Positions 17,702-25,865 of a stretch of DNA of 64,000 nt are shown here, piece after piece. Both the position numbers and the translations under genes were made by a program. How positions within the stretch are numbered: position 1 is the stretch's first letter; each line of letters opens with the position of its first letter. The notes below the pieces were generated by a model. That model was not told the DNA's origin, searched no databases, and saw only the letters and a list, made by a program, of their open reading frames with translations. Source of the stretch: Verrucomicrobiales bacterium (GTDB lineage: Bacteria; Verrucomicrobiota; Verrucomicrobiia; Limisphaerales; JAYPXF01); assembly GCA_002715965.1 (NCBI GenBank), contig PBAL01000058.1:36945-100944 (forward strand), given 5' to 3'.

Positions 17702-19162
17702 TCAACGACCGCGTTGCGCACGCGCGTGCTTGAAATCGAACTGTGTCAGATTGCTCGAGCACGGTCCCGGCGTGTCCACGGTGAACGAGCGGGTCGTGAT
17801 CGGATCATAGGCTGCGCGATGCGCGACGGCCGCCTTCACAACGATCAGATTCAGATTCTCCGGATCGATGCCCTGGCTTCGCCATTGTCCGAGATCGAAG
17901 GGAGGAGTCTTCTTGCTGGTGAGCAGAATGCGCGTGCCTCCGTGGCGAACCACCGCACACGGTCCCATCTCGAAGAAATCACCGCACAACGATGCCAGAT
18001 GGCTTTTCTTGTTTTCCAACTCGAAACGTCCATCGGACTTGGAAAGAAGTTCGACTTCCAGTTCCAACGGCCCTTCGTCATAGCGACTTCCCTTCCCACC
18101 GATGGCGAGCTTGGAATGTTCGCCGATCGAGACCGATTTCAGCGCGGCAACCGCGTCCGGGTCGTTGATCGACACGGCCGAATCCGGAATCTCGTTCGCA
18201 ATCACCGCCCGCAGACAGCCGGTCACATCTCCGGGAGCACCTCCGCCAATGTTATCGGAAGGCTCGACCAAAACAGTCAAGCCGGCTGCGGGCGTGAGCA
18301 CTTCGGGCATTACCTCCGACACCAGACGATCTTTCGGATAGCCAATCAGACGCAATTCGTTTGCGAGTGTGCACAGTCGGTTGAGATGCCCGGTCGTGTC
18401 CACGCCGGTATCAGCGACAATTTGGAAACTCACGCCGGTGTCCGCCGTATCAGCAAAACCGAACCCGGCATTTACGCTCACACTCCAGACACGAACGTCG
18501 TTCACTTCAATGGTTCGTGCGGCCGCCTCCAGCGCTTTCAGAGGATCGACGGCGGTTGCCACGCCGGTCGGTGGCCACATGATTCCCGGTGAGGCAAAAC
18601 TCATCGCCGGACTGTTCCCGGAATCGAAACGACGCTGCAACAAACCCGCGGCAATGATCGCGGCTTCGCGCGCATCCGTATGCGGATTTTCACGGTACGC
18701 CACCAGTGCATCCGCTTGCTCCGCCATCGCCGGTGAGAAGTTTGCATGCAGATCGTAAACGCCGAAGATCGGCATCTCGCCCGCCCCTTCCAGCGAACGA
18801 ATGCGCTTGAGGATCTCTCCCTCCACATCACAGATGGATTCGCTGGCCATCGCGCCATGCAGAACAAAATACAAGGCATCCGCGTCCGGTTTCCAACGCT
18901 CCTGAAATTCCTGCCAGAACGTCTCTACAACTTCATCCGTGACCGTGCCGCTCGGAACAGCACGAAAGTCGATCATCGGATGAATCTCCCAACCCTTGCT
19001 GCTTGCGAACTCCAGAGCCCCACCCATCGGTGAACTGTCCCCCGCGCAACGCAACAGCTCTTCGTCCCTCAAGATCTCGAAGCCGTCCATTCCGGTGGTC
19101 TCGTCGAGAAACGTGTGGGTCTCGTGAAACAATCCGGCGAGCAGAACCTTGGGCGCACTCAT
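17702..19162 (-). CDS. M81-family metallopeptidase (MlrC-like)
   Basis: 486 residues from the ATG giving MSAPKVLLAGLFHETHTF; an upstream ATG-less extension to 19216 overlaps the preceding gene. The N-terminal AGLFHETHTF carries the conserved His-Glu-His cluster of the family, VLHGAMASES and YDLHANFSP follow, and LVEPSDNIGGGAPGD begins the MlrC C-terminal domain (about residue 300). MlrC of sphingomonads cleaves linear microcystin fragments, but most family members have unknown substrates and are annotated as M81 peptidases. It lies 22 bp downstream of the RraA-like gene, with which it probably forms a catabolic pair. Confidence 0.88.
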   Translation of the reverse strand: MSAPKVLLAGLFHETHTFLDETTGMDGFEILRDEELLRCAGDSSPMGGALEFASSKGWEIHPMIDFRAVPSGTVTDEVVETFWQEFQERWKPDADALYFVLHGAMASESICDVEGEILKRIRSLEGAGEMPIFGVYDLHANFSPAMAEQADALVAYRENPHTDAREAAIIAAGLLQRRFDSGNSPAMSFASPGIMWPPTGVATAVDPLKALEAAARTIEVNDVRVWSVSVNAGFGFADTADTGVSFQIVADTGVDTTGHLNRLCTLANELRLIGYPKDRLVSEVMPEVLTPAAGLTVLVEPSDNIGGGAPGDVTGCLRAVIANEIPDSAVSINDPDAVAALKSVSIGEHSKLAIGGKGSRYDEGPLELEVELLSKSDGRFELENKKSHLASLCGDFFEMGPCAVVRHGGTRILLTSKKTPPFDLGQWRSQGIDPENLNLIVVKAAVAHRAAYDPITTRSFTVDTPGPCSSNLTQFDFKHARAQRGR

Positions 19163-19184
19163 GTCAACGCTTGGCGATGTTAGA

Positions 19185-19838
19185 TCAAAGGATTCCGTGT
19201 TTGCGAAAGACTTCACTCACAGGAACGCCGGCTGCCAGTTCATCGCGCACCGTGTTCTCCCCCGAGACCTTCTCGAGAGAATGATGCAAGGTCTCTTCCA
19301 GTTTGTCAGCGGGAATGATGACCACGCCATCGACGTCGCCAATGAGGTAGTCGCCGTTACGCGTTTCCACACCGTCGATCGTGATTGGCTGGCCGATCTC
19401 CACCACATCAATCCGTCCCTTGCTGTCCGCCGGCGTGACGCCTATGCCAAACACGGGGAAGGCCATTTCGTTCAATTTCCACAGATCACGAGCACAAGTC
19501 GTCATCACCGCGCCCCGTACGCCCTTGGCCTGACATGCGGTCGACAACAATTCCCCCCAGAAAGCACTGCGCCGATTATGGCCGGCATCAACCACCAACA
19601 CGTCGCCGGCGACCATCGTATCGATCGCCTCCATTTCCAGTTTGTATGGCTCGGGAGGAACCTTGTCTACCTCCACCGCACGCGCGGTGAACACGCGCCC
19701 GCACACACGATTGGCCGGCGTCAAGGCGTGGACATCGGCGCTCAGGATCTGGTTGGGACACCCGATCGTATCCAATACATCGGCCACAACTGCTGCGTAC
19801 AGTTTCTCAAGAATCGTAATGGGATCGTCATTCGACAT
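19185..19838 (-). CDS. RraA-like protein / putative 4-hydroxy-4-methyl-2-oxoglutarate aldolase family
   Basis: 217 residues from the internal ATG giving MSNDDPITILEKLYAAVVADVLD; the open frame runs to 20039 but the first 67 codons have no family similarity and overlap the opposite-strand DUF3179 relic. Conserved RraA/HMG-aldolase features: an N-terminal helix with ADVLDTIG, AGDVLVVDAGHN, AKGVRGAVMTTCARDL (metal/substrate RD pair), and IGDVDGVVIIPADKLEE. The family contains both RNase E regulators and divalent-metal aldolases; next to an M81 peptidase and without other clues, an aldolase or decarboxylase role is more likely than RNase regulation (inference). Confidence 0.85.
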   Translation of the reverse strand: MSNDDPITILEKLYAAVVADVLDTIGCPNQILSADVHALTPANRVCGRVFTARAVEVDKVPPEPYKLEMEAIDTMVAGDVLVVDAGHNRRSAFWGELLSTACQAKGVRGAVMTTCARDLWKLNEMAFPVFGIGVTPADSKGRIDVVEIGQPITIDGVETRNGDYLIGDVDGVVIIPADKLEETLHHSLEKVSGENTVRDELAAGVPVSEVFRKHGIL

Positions 19839-19955
19839 GGCAAAAGTCTTCAGGATGACGGCCGTCATTGCGAGGCCAGATTGACGTGCTGCCGTCGCAA
19901 ACGAATCGCTGGAATATTGGCTGGAATTCGGCTTCAAACAGTCAACGCGCCGACC

Positions 19956-20921
19956 GTGCTCCTTTTGCTTCCTCCCGCTCATTGGCGTCCTCCTCATCGC
20001 CTGTAATCCCGATACGGTCTCAAAAGCGAAGCCTACCAACTCACCGGAGACGCCAAATGAACTGAACGGCTTCGATCTCAGAAACGCGCTTGTTTGCGCC
20101 GATCAAATTCTCCGAGGTGGCCCACCACGGGATGGGATTCCTTCGATTGATAAACCCAGGTTTGTTCCGCCCGGCGAGGCGAACTTCATGAACGACGAAG
20201 ATCTGGTATTGGCATTCGAATTCGGTGAATCCGCGCGGGCGTATCCGTTTCGAATCTGGTCTGGCACGAGATCGTGAATGACGTCGTCGCGGGCCAGCCA
20301 ATCGCCGTCACGTATTGTCCGCTTTGCGCTACGGCGATGCTGTTCGCTCGCTCGCTGGGCGATGAAACGATGAGGTTCGGCGTGTCGGGCCTGTTGCATA
20401 AAAGCGACATACTCGTGTTCGACCGCGAGTCGGAATCGTTGTGGTCCCAATTGAAAATGGAGGCAGCGACCGGTGAACATGCCGGTAAGAAGTTGAAGCT
20501 CCTCGCGTCTCAACAGCTCACCTTCAAGGCGTGGCGCACACAGCACCCGAAGGGCCAGGTCCTTTCCACTAAGACCGGGCACAAACGAAACTATGGAAAG
20601 AACCCATACAAGGGTTACGATCCGAGTCGCGGATTAATGTTTCCGGTCGGCGATGTGAACAGCGCATTGCCGAGGAACGAATGGGTCATCGGATTCTTCG
20701 TGGATGATCAAGCCTTCGCCGTTCCGGAGAAACTCCTGCCAGAGGAGAAGCGCGTCACCCTGAAACACGGACAGCAGACGCTTGGAATAGAGAGAAACAC
20801 GTCGCAACGATCTGTGATTGTTGAAGCCGATGAAGTGAGCATTCCCCACATCCGCGCCTATTGGTTCGCCTGGCAGGCGTTCTATCCCGAGACCCAAGTG
20901 TGGCGGCCGGATATGAAATAG
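19956..20921 (+). pseudogene. DUF3179-family lipoprotein gene broken by frameshift
   Basis: Two pieces in different frames make one DUF3179 protein. The first piece has a lipobox (LLIAC, Cys codon at 20002), then NGFDLRNAL and FMNDEDLVLAFEFGE, continuing to AYPFRI near 20257, after which it hits TGA at 20275. The second piece, from about 20256 in the next frame, reads LVWHEIVNDVVAGQPIAVTYCPLC and on to the normal end at 20921. One missing C in the aatctggtc region explains the break. The lipobox frame also lacks an ATG/GTG/TTG start; the nearest is GTG 19956 in another frame. A start at GTG 20274 would give only a 215-residue fragment without the N-terminal third. Confidence 0.75.
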
Positions 20922-20950
20922 AAGAGCTGCTCACCGGTCGGGGCAATAAA

Positions 20951-20974
20951 GAAGCACGGCTTTCCCCGTGCTTC
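20951..20974 (-). terminator. hairpin terminator after the GGPPWM-repeat gene
   Basis: gaagcacgg (20951-20959) and ccgtgcttc (20966-20974) form a perfect 9-bp stem with a 6-base loop. On the minus strand it is followed by ctttatt, and it lies about 30 bp past the stop of the minus-strand gene. On the plus strand the same hairpin lacks a T-run, but could still end transcription from the DUF3179 relic. Confidence 0.7.
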
Positions 20975-21003
20975 TCCAATTCTGATTGATGGTTCCCCAG
21001 TTC

Positions 21004-21867
21004 CTACGCGTCGCGCTCACCACGACCACGTCCGCGATCGCCATCACGGTCTTCGCGCCCACGACCCTCGCTGGAACTCGGACGTTTGCCTGGCTTTGCG
21101 TCTGGACGAGGCTTGCTCTCCGGACGCGGCTTGGCTTTAGCCGAACCACCGTCACGATCCTGCGGCTTGCCAGCTGATCCGGGGCCACGCGATCCGGGTT
21201 GGGCACCGGGGCCGCCACGATCCAAATTACCACGGCTCATCCAGGGAGGGCCACCTTGACCACCGCGATTCCATCCGGAGAAACCGCGTTGGGGGCCCCG
21301 AGAGCTGCCGCTGCGCGAACCGAAGCTTGGGCGTCCGTCACGATTTTCACCGCGCATGGAAGGAGGCCCGCCTTGGGGACCACGGCCGCTGCTGCCGTGC
21401 GAACCAAAGCTTGGGCGACCATCGCGATTTCCACCACGCATCCAGGGAGGCCCGCCTTGAGGCCCGCGTCCGCGAGGGTTGCGTGAATTGAAATCAGGCC
21501 GTCCACCGCGACCGCGGCTCATCCAGGGAGGACCACCCTGCGGTCCGCGTCCACGCATCCATGGCGCTCCGCCTTGTGGTTTGCCGCCTCGGCGAGAAGA
21601 CCCAAAACTCGGACGTCCGCCCGGGCCACCCTTGCCTCTGCTGTTCCCGCCTCGCATCCATGGCGGACCGCCCTGCGACTTGCCGCTCTTTCCGCGTTGT
21701 CTGCCCTTGGCAAACTTCTTGCGGTCATCATCATGACCGCGCTTGGACTTCGCGCTGGGACCGCTCTTGCCTTTGCCTCGGCCCTTGCCCGGACCACGCG
21801 CATCACTCTCCACCGCCACGAGCGTCATCGCAGCAGCGATCAGGGAACTGAGTATCTTGGTTTTCAT
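21004..21867 (-). CDS. secreted Gly/Arg/Pro-rich protein with GGPPWM repeats
   Basis: 287 residues with a clean signal peptide (KTKILSSLIAAAMTLVAVES). The mature part is low complexity, strongly basic and probably disordered. Six imperfect units share QGGPPWMRGG-like cores (variants QGGAPWMRG, QGGPPSMRGE, QGGPPWMSRG) and are often followed by RDGRPSFGS. The C-terminal third lacks Trp and consists of KPRPESKPRPDAKPGK and RGRGRG-type runs. Spaced aromatic Trp-Met motifs in an Arg/Gly matrix resemble phase-separating or nucleic-acid/polyanion-binding sequences, but no known family is recognised. It is followed by its own terminator. Confidence 0.75.
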   Translation of the reverse strand: MKTKILSSLIAAAMTLVAVESDARGPGKGRGKGKSGPSAKSKRGHDDDRKKFAKGRQRGKSGKSQGGPPWMRGGNSRGKGGPGGRPSFGSSRRGGKPQGGAPWMRGRGPQGGPPWMSRGRGGRPDFNSRNPRGRGPQGGPPWMRGGNRDGRPSFGSHGSSGRGPQGGPPSMRGENRDGRPSFGSRSGSSRGPQRGFSGWNRGGQGGPPWMSRGNLDRGGPGAQPGSRGPGSAGKPQDRDGGSAKAKPRPESKPRPDAKPGKRPSSSEGRGREDRDGDRGRGRGERDA

Positions 21868-22033
21868 AATTTGGTTTTGTTCGTTCGTTGTTCAGTTGAA
21901 ACGGGTTCCTTCCCGATCAATCTGCTGCACAGTTTACGAATGGAAGATGATCCGAAGATGATGCGAAAAAAATCGGGAGAAAATATCGACGACTCTTTTC
22001 CGATGATGCTCCCGCCCCTTGGTCAGCTGGCGG

Positions 22034-22050
22034 GGTTTCAATTTGAAACC
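22034..22050. other. perfect 17-bp palindrome in the gap between GGPPWM and pilin-like genes
   Basis: ggtttcaa-t-ttgaaacc is a perfect inverted repeat in the 256-bp gap 21868-22123. It could be an operator for the GGPPWM-repeat gene, which starts about 170 bp away on the minus strand, or a weak terminator of the pilin-like gene. Nothing else is recognised in this gap. Confidence 0.35.
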
Positions 22051-22123
22051 GGGTTCTTACGGCAACTCGTGGGCTCCACCTTACACCTTGCTCCTTGCGA
22101 CATTGCAAGTCGCACAGATGTTC

Positions 22124-22472
22124 CTACTCGCCCGGCAACAGCTTGTGCGCGTGACCGCCCACCGTGCGGGATGGAAGATCCCAAATAGTTGCGCCCGGCT
22201 TGTAGGTGGCACCGTCGGGGCAGACTGGAAGCGAACCACCCTTGATGTGCTCGACGATCTCATTGTCATCCAGGCTATACGAATTCGTCTTGGCCTGACC
22301 CGACGCCATGGCCCACTTCATCACCGCTGCGTCTATGAGCATCAGATTGGATTTGCAGAGGGGCGGCTCATCCGGTGTTTCCTGATGGTGCTTGAAACGG
22401 TAGCCTGCCATGCCCACGAGGGCGACCAGGGCAACGCAGAGAATGATGATGGCGGTTTTTGTTCTCGATCAT
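22124..22472 (-). pseudogene. membrane-anchored prepilin-like small protein, frameshifted in a homopolymer
   Basis: From ATG 22472 the frame reads MIENKN and then becomes nonsense. If the run of five A residues on the minus strand (T at 22456-22460) were four, the protein would read MIENKTAIIILCVALVALVG and join the downstream frame MAGYRFKHHQ without a break, ending at 22124 after about 115 residues. The globular part has CKSNLMLIDAAVMKWAMASG and IKGGSLPVCPDGATYKPG, matching small type-II-secretion-pilin-like proteins frequent in Verrucomicrobia, though a GFTLIE leader motif is absent. It could be a real mutation, a sequencing error in a homopolymer, or a programmed slip. The intact frame alone would start at GTG 22417 inside the helix. 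Confidence 0.65.
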
Positions 22473-22489
22473 GGAGACTGGGGGTTCGG

Positions 22490-23797
22490 TCAAACAGGAG
22501 TCCAAGGTGAACGTTCGCGCTGGTGGATGAGGGAATTGGCGCCGGCATCTCCACTGAACTGCTCCTTCTTCGGATCCCAGCGCAGCGGGCGGGCAAGTTG
22601 ATAGGCGATATTGGCGAGCATGCAGACCGTGTTCGTTCGATGCCCGATTTCGACATCGGCAACCGGCTTCCGGCCGGAACGGATACAGTCGATCCAGTTG
22701 CGTTGGTGGTTTTTTCCGATCTCTTCCAATCGTTTGTCGGACTTGGTGAGTTCCTGCTCGAGGATCTTGCCGGGACTCGATTCGATGCGCCTGCGGCTGA
22801 CGCTGATCTCGCCTTTTGATCCCACGAAGCGGCATCCACCCCCGCCAAGTTTGCGGCTGTGAACCATCTCAATGCCGGACTTGTAGCGAAAGCGCAGGCC
22901 TTGCGTCGCACTTGGGTCCTTTGGAGGAATGATCTGCAGCGGCCCGCTTCCGTCCATCTCCATCGCCCATTGTGCGATGTCAAAATGATGCGCGCCGATA
23001 TCCGACAATGGTCCCCCGGCGTACTCGCGATAATCGCGCCAGCGCGGGAAGTGCTTGTGGACGCCGATCGGACAAAGCACGTGGTTAAACCCACGCTGCG
23101 GTGCGGGACCGAGCCACATGCCCCAATTGATTCCCGGAGGCAGTTCTTCATTTGGGAGATTGTCGGGACGGGGTGGACCACCGATGCCGATGTAAATCTT
23201 CTTCAGCTTCCCGATGCGGCCGTTGCGAACGTATTCAACAGCCTGACGAAACATGCCCTTGTATTCTGTGCGTTGCTGGCTGCCGGTCTGGAAAATAATC
23301 TTCGCCTTTCGGGCTGCGTTCACCACCGCGCGGCCTTCACCAATTGTGCGGGTGAGCGGTTTCTCGCAGTAGACGTGTTTGCCCGTCCGGGCGGCTTGGA
23401 TGGACTGAATGGCATGCCAATGATCCGGCGTGCCGATTGCAACCGCATCGATGGATTTGTCGGCGTAGAGCTTTCGGAAATCTTTCTCCTGCCTGAGTCC
23501 CTTCGAACTCCGCTTCCGCTGCTTGTAGAGGTCCTCAACCCGTTGTGCTCCGTTTTCCAATCGGGCATCTACACAGTCGCATACCGCCACGATCTGCACG
23601 TCTTCAAAATTGGAGAACGATCCTGCGATGCCGGTCAACCGCATGCCCATCCCGACGAGCGCCAGGTTGATACGACTGTTTGGACCATCGCCCTTCAGCG
23701 ATTTGCTCCACAGTCCGGAGGGCAAAATCAATGGCGCAGCGGCAATCGCCGTACCTTGCAAGAATCCGCGTCGAGACCAGTCAGAGACCTGAGGCAT
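22490..23797 (-). CDS. Gfo/Idh/MocA-family oxidoreductase with Tat signal
   Basis: 435 residues. The N-terminus has a twin-arginine motif (SDWSRRGFLQG) and a hydrophobic stretch, so the folded enzyme is exported. The NAD-binding Rossmann part contains INLALVGMGMRLTG, and EKPLTRTIGEGRAVVNAARK carries the conserved EKP motif. The C-terminal domain has the GGPLSDIGAHHFDIAQWAM signature. Such exported Gfo/Idh/MocA proteins are abundant in PVC bacteria and act on sugars or sugar derivatives. Start ATG at 23797; 18 bp past its stop lies the pilin-like gene on the same strand. Confidence 0.9.
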   Translation of the reverse strand: MPQVSDWSRRGFLQGTAIAAAPLILPSGLWSKSLKGDGPNSRINLALVGMGMRLTGIAGSFSNFEDVQIVAVCDCVDARLENGAQRVEDLYKQRKRSSKGLRQEKDFRKLYADKSIDAVAIGTPDHWHAIQSIQAARTGKHVYCEKPLTRTIGEGRAVVNAARKAKIIFQTGSQQRTEYKGMFRQAVEYVRNGRIGKLKKIYIGIGGPPRPDNLPNEELPPGINWGMWLGPAPQRGFNHVLCPIGVHKHFPRWRDYREYAGGPLSDIGAHHFDIAQWAMEMDGSGPLQIIPPKDPSATQGLRFRYKSGIEMVHSRKLGGGGCRFVGSKGEISVSRRRIESSPGKILEQELTKSDKRLEEIGKNHQRNWIDCIRSGRKPVADVEIGHRTNTVCMLANIAYQLARPLRWDPKKEQFSGDAGANSLIHQRERSPWTPV

Positions 23798-23955
23798 GAC
23801 GACATTATGAATTCCTCAGGGGCCGTAATGTCCAGTGTTTTTGATACGCTGGTCGCCGACTCATCATCTTCCGCCACGAGGTCCCGCAATGACTGTCCGA
23901 CACCCCACGCGCACGCGAAGTGGCATTTGTCAGAAGAACCGAACGTGTGGGCGGC

Positions 23956-24198
23956 CGGCAGAAGAATTACTCCCTCGCCCTTGCCTGCGAGTGATTGTTC
24001 GACGCCATCGAAATTGAGTTCCCCGCGGAAATAGCCGGTGACGAAAGTGTTGCCGAGATTGTCAGCCGCGATCCCGGTTCCGTAGTCGTGGTGATCGCCA
24101 CCCCCTCGCGTCGACCAACGAAAGGTCGGCGCTTTCGCGAGCACGGAACGGCCGATCAGGGTCGCGCAGATAAGGAGTGAGGAAAGAATCTTCGAGGA
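23956..24198 (-). pseudogene. truncated SBBP-repeat beta-propeller protein (remnant)
   Basis: The minus-strand frame holds a signal-like stretch (SSKILSSLLICATLIGRSVLA) and one propeller blade: TFRWSTRGGGDHHDYGTGIA, then DNLGNTFVTGYFRGELNF and SLAGKGEGVILL. Verrucomicrobial SBBP proteins continue with many such blades; here the similarity stops after one and the frame runs into the upstream region of the Gfo/Idh/MocA gene. No ATG start is present; the open frame begins at a TTG at 24255. This relic occupies most of the 582-bp gap 23798-24379; nothing else is recognised there. Confidence 0.6.
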
Positions 24199-24379
24199 TT
24201 GCACGGGACGGGAAGCAGCTGTGGGGTTCTGTTGCCAGTTTTTATTCACACACAATCTTCATAAGTCGCTGGATCACAACGGTTTCCGAAGACAGATCTC
24301 GGATTTTATGAACAAGAGCGGTTCAGGATTAAAGGCCAAATTTCGCGTTTTTTCGCAAGCGATAACGAATTCGTCGATT

Positions 24380-25819
24380 CTAGCGATGTTCTGCCCAGAG
24401 CGCCGCATTTTCGTATGAATCGCGGATACGCCACTCCCGCAGAATGGTCAGCATTTCGTCCCGTTTGGATGCATGATCAGGAGATTTCCACAAGTTATTC
24501 ACCTCCTGCGGGTCGGATTTCAGGTCGAACAGCTGGCCCCACGGCTCATCGAGAAAATGGACCAGTTTCCAGTCAGCACTCCGAACCATCGTCATGAATC
24601 GGCTTGTGGTGAAGTTGCCGTCCTTGGCTTGTTCGGCGAAAACGACCCCCCGAGCAGACAAACTGGGATCACCGGTCGGATCGAGCATGGGCATCAGCGT
24701 GCGCGCGGAAATTGGCGAAGGAGCCGGCACCTCCGCCAAGTCCAACAATGTGGGTCCGATATCCATCTGGTGAATCAGTTCATTGATCTGCCTCGGTTGC
24801 CCGAATCTGCCGTCGGGCGCCCAGACGACCATTGGCACTTTGGTCACCGCGTCGTACATCGTCCATTTCTGGCTGTGACCATGGTCGGTCATGCAATCGC
24901 CGTGGTCGGAGGTGAACACGATGATTGAGTTCTCAAGATACCCTCCCTCCTCCAAGGCCTGGATGATTTCGCCCACCTTTTCGTCGATCATTGTGACGTT
25001 GGCCAGGTAGTAGGCGCGTTGACGATGGCGTTGCTCTTCAGTGGGATTGAGGAGGAAGTAGACGGAATCATGGTCCACTTCGGTGTTGTGAATGCGCATG
25101 CCCTTTAGGGGATCGGGCTGATTCTCCAAGTCGTCATCAATGACAGGTGCAATCTGCAGATCCTTTTCGAGGTAAGGCTCCGCGTAGCGCGGAACAGGAT
25201 CGTAAGGCGGATGGGGTCCGGGAAAACCAATTTGCAGGAAGAGCGGTTCCTTCGCCGGGTAATTGCGAATCCAGTGCGTCGCCATGTCGCCCACGAAATT
25301 GTCCGGATGCATGTCTTCATCGAGCTTCCACTCAAATGCACCGATGCGTTCCTTGTAGTCCGGCCATTGTCGGTAGAGTTCGCGTTGTTGTTTCACCAAT
25401 CCGCGTGCGCGAAGTGCCTTGTCCCATTCGTCGTAGAAATAGCGGCCTTCAAGATATCGATCCTTGTTTTCCACAACGTGACGCTGATCAAAACCCATTG
25501 GAGTCGTGAACGGCCAAGTGTGCATCTTGCCGAGGTTGATCGTCTGGTAGCCCCCGCGTTGCAGATCCTCAATCCAGCCGTGCTCCCAACGATCGGCATT
25601 CTTCAAGATGCCCGTGGTGTGCGGGTAATGCCCCGTGAACAGGCTCGCTCGAGCCGGTGCACAGGAAGCCGCCGTGATGAAGCAGTTGTTGAACACGATG
25701 CCTTCCCGATGCAGCCGATCGAGGTTGGGCGTGTCCATGTAGTCGAAGCCCGCCGCGGCAATCGTGTCGAATCGCTGCTGGTCGGTGATGATGAAAATGA
25801 TGTTTGGCGTGCTGGCCAT
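24380..25819 (-). CDS. sulfatase (formylglycine type), cytoplasmic or signal-less
   Basis: 479 residues starting MASTPNIIFIITDQQRFDTI without a signal peptide. The sulfatase signature CAPARASLFTG places the formylglycine-forming Cys at residue 53; metal-binding Asp/Gln residues are in TDQQR, and IIVFTSDHGDCMTDHG supplies the second metal cluster. The C-terminal LFDLKSDPQEVNNLW motif is typical of arylsulfatase/choline-sulfatase-like enzymes. It likely removes sulfate from polysaccharide or small sulfate esters. A formylglycine-generating enzyme would be needed and is not in the window. It is divergent from the cysteine desulfurase gene. Confidence 0.93.
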   Translation of the reverse strand: MASTPNIIFIITDQQRFDTIAAAGFDYMDTPNLDRLHREGIVFNNCFITAASCAPARASLFTGHYPHTTGILKNADRWEHGWIEDLQRGGYQTINLGKMHTWPFTTPMGFDQRHVVENKDRYLEGRYFYDEWDKALRARGLVKQQRELYRQWPDYKERIGAFEWKLDEDMHPDNFVGDMATHWIRNYPAKEPLFLQIGFPGPHPPYDPVPRYAEPYLEKDLQIAPVIDDDLENQPDPLKGMRIHNTEVDHDSVYFLLNPTEEQRHRQRAYYLANVTMIDEKVGEIIQALEEGGYLENSIIVFTSDHGDCMTDHGHSQKWTMYDAVTKVPMVVWAPDGRFGQPRQINELIHQMDIGPTLLDLAEVPAPSPISARTLMPMLDPTGDPSLSARGVVFAEQAKDGNFTTSRFMTMVRSADWKLVHFLDEPWGQLFDLKSDPQEVNNLWKSPDHASKRDEMLTILREWRIRDSYENAALWAEHR

Positions 25820-25865
25820 GCCTTGATGTTCTTGTCGCGTCGGTTCGAACTTTGTAAGTACGATT

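Noticed and set aside
20275..20277. TGA inside the DUF3179 relic as a selenocysteine codon
   Set aside because: After the TGA the DUF3179 similarity continues in a different frame, so a frameshift explains it; a Sec readthrough would not restore the frame.
21237..21700. CRISPR-like or tandem DNA repeat in the GGPPWM gene
   Set aside because: Repeats are imperfect, irregularly spaced and correspond to protein repeats; no uniform spacers.
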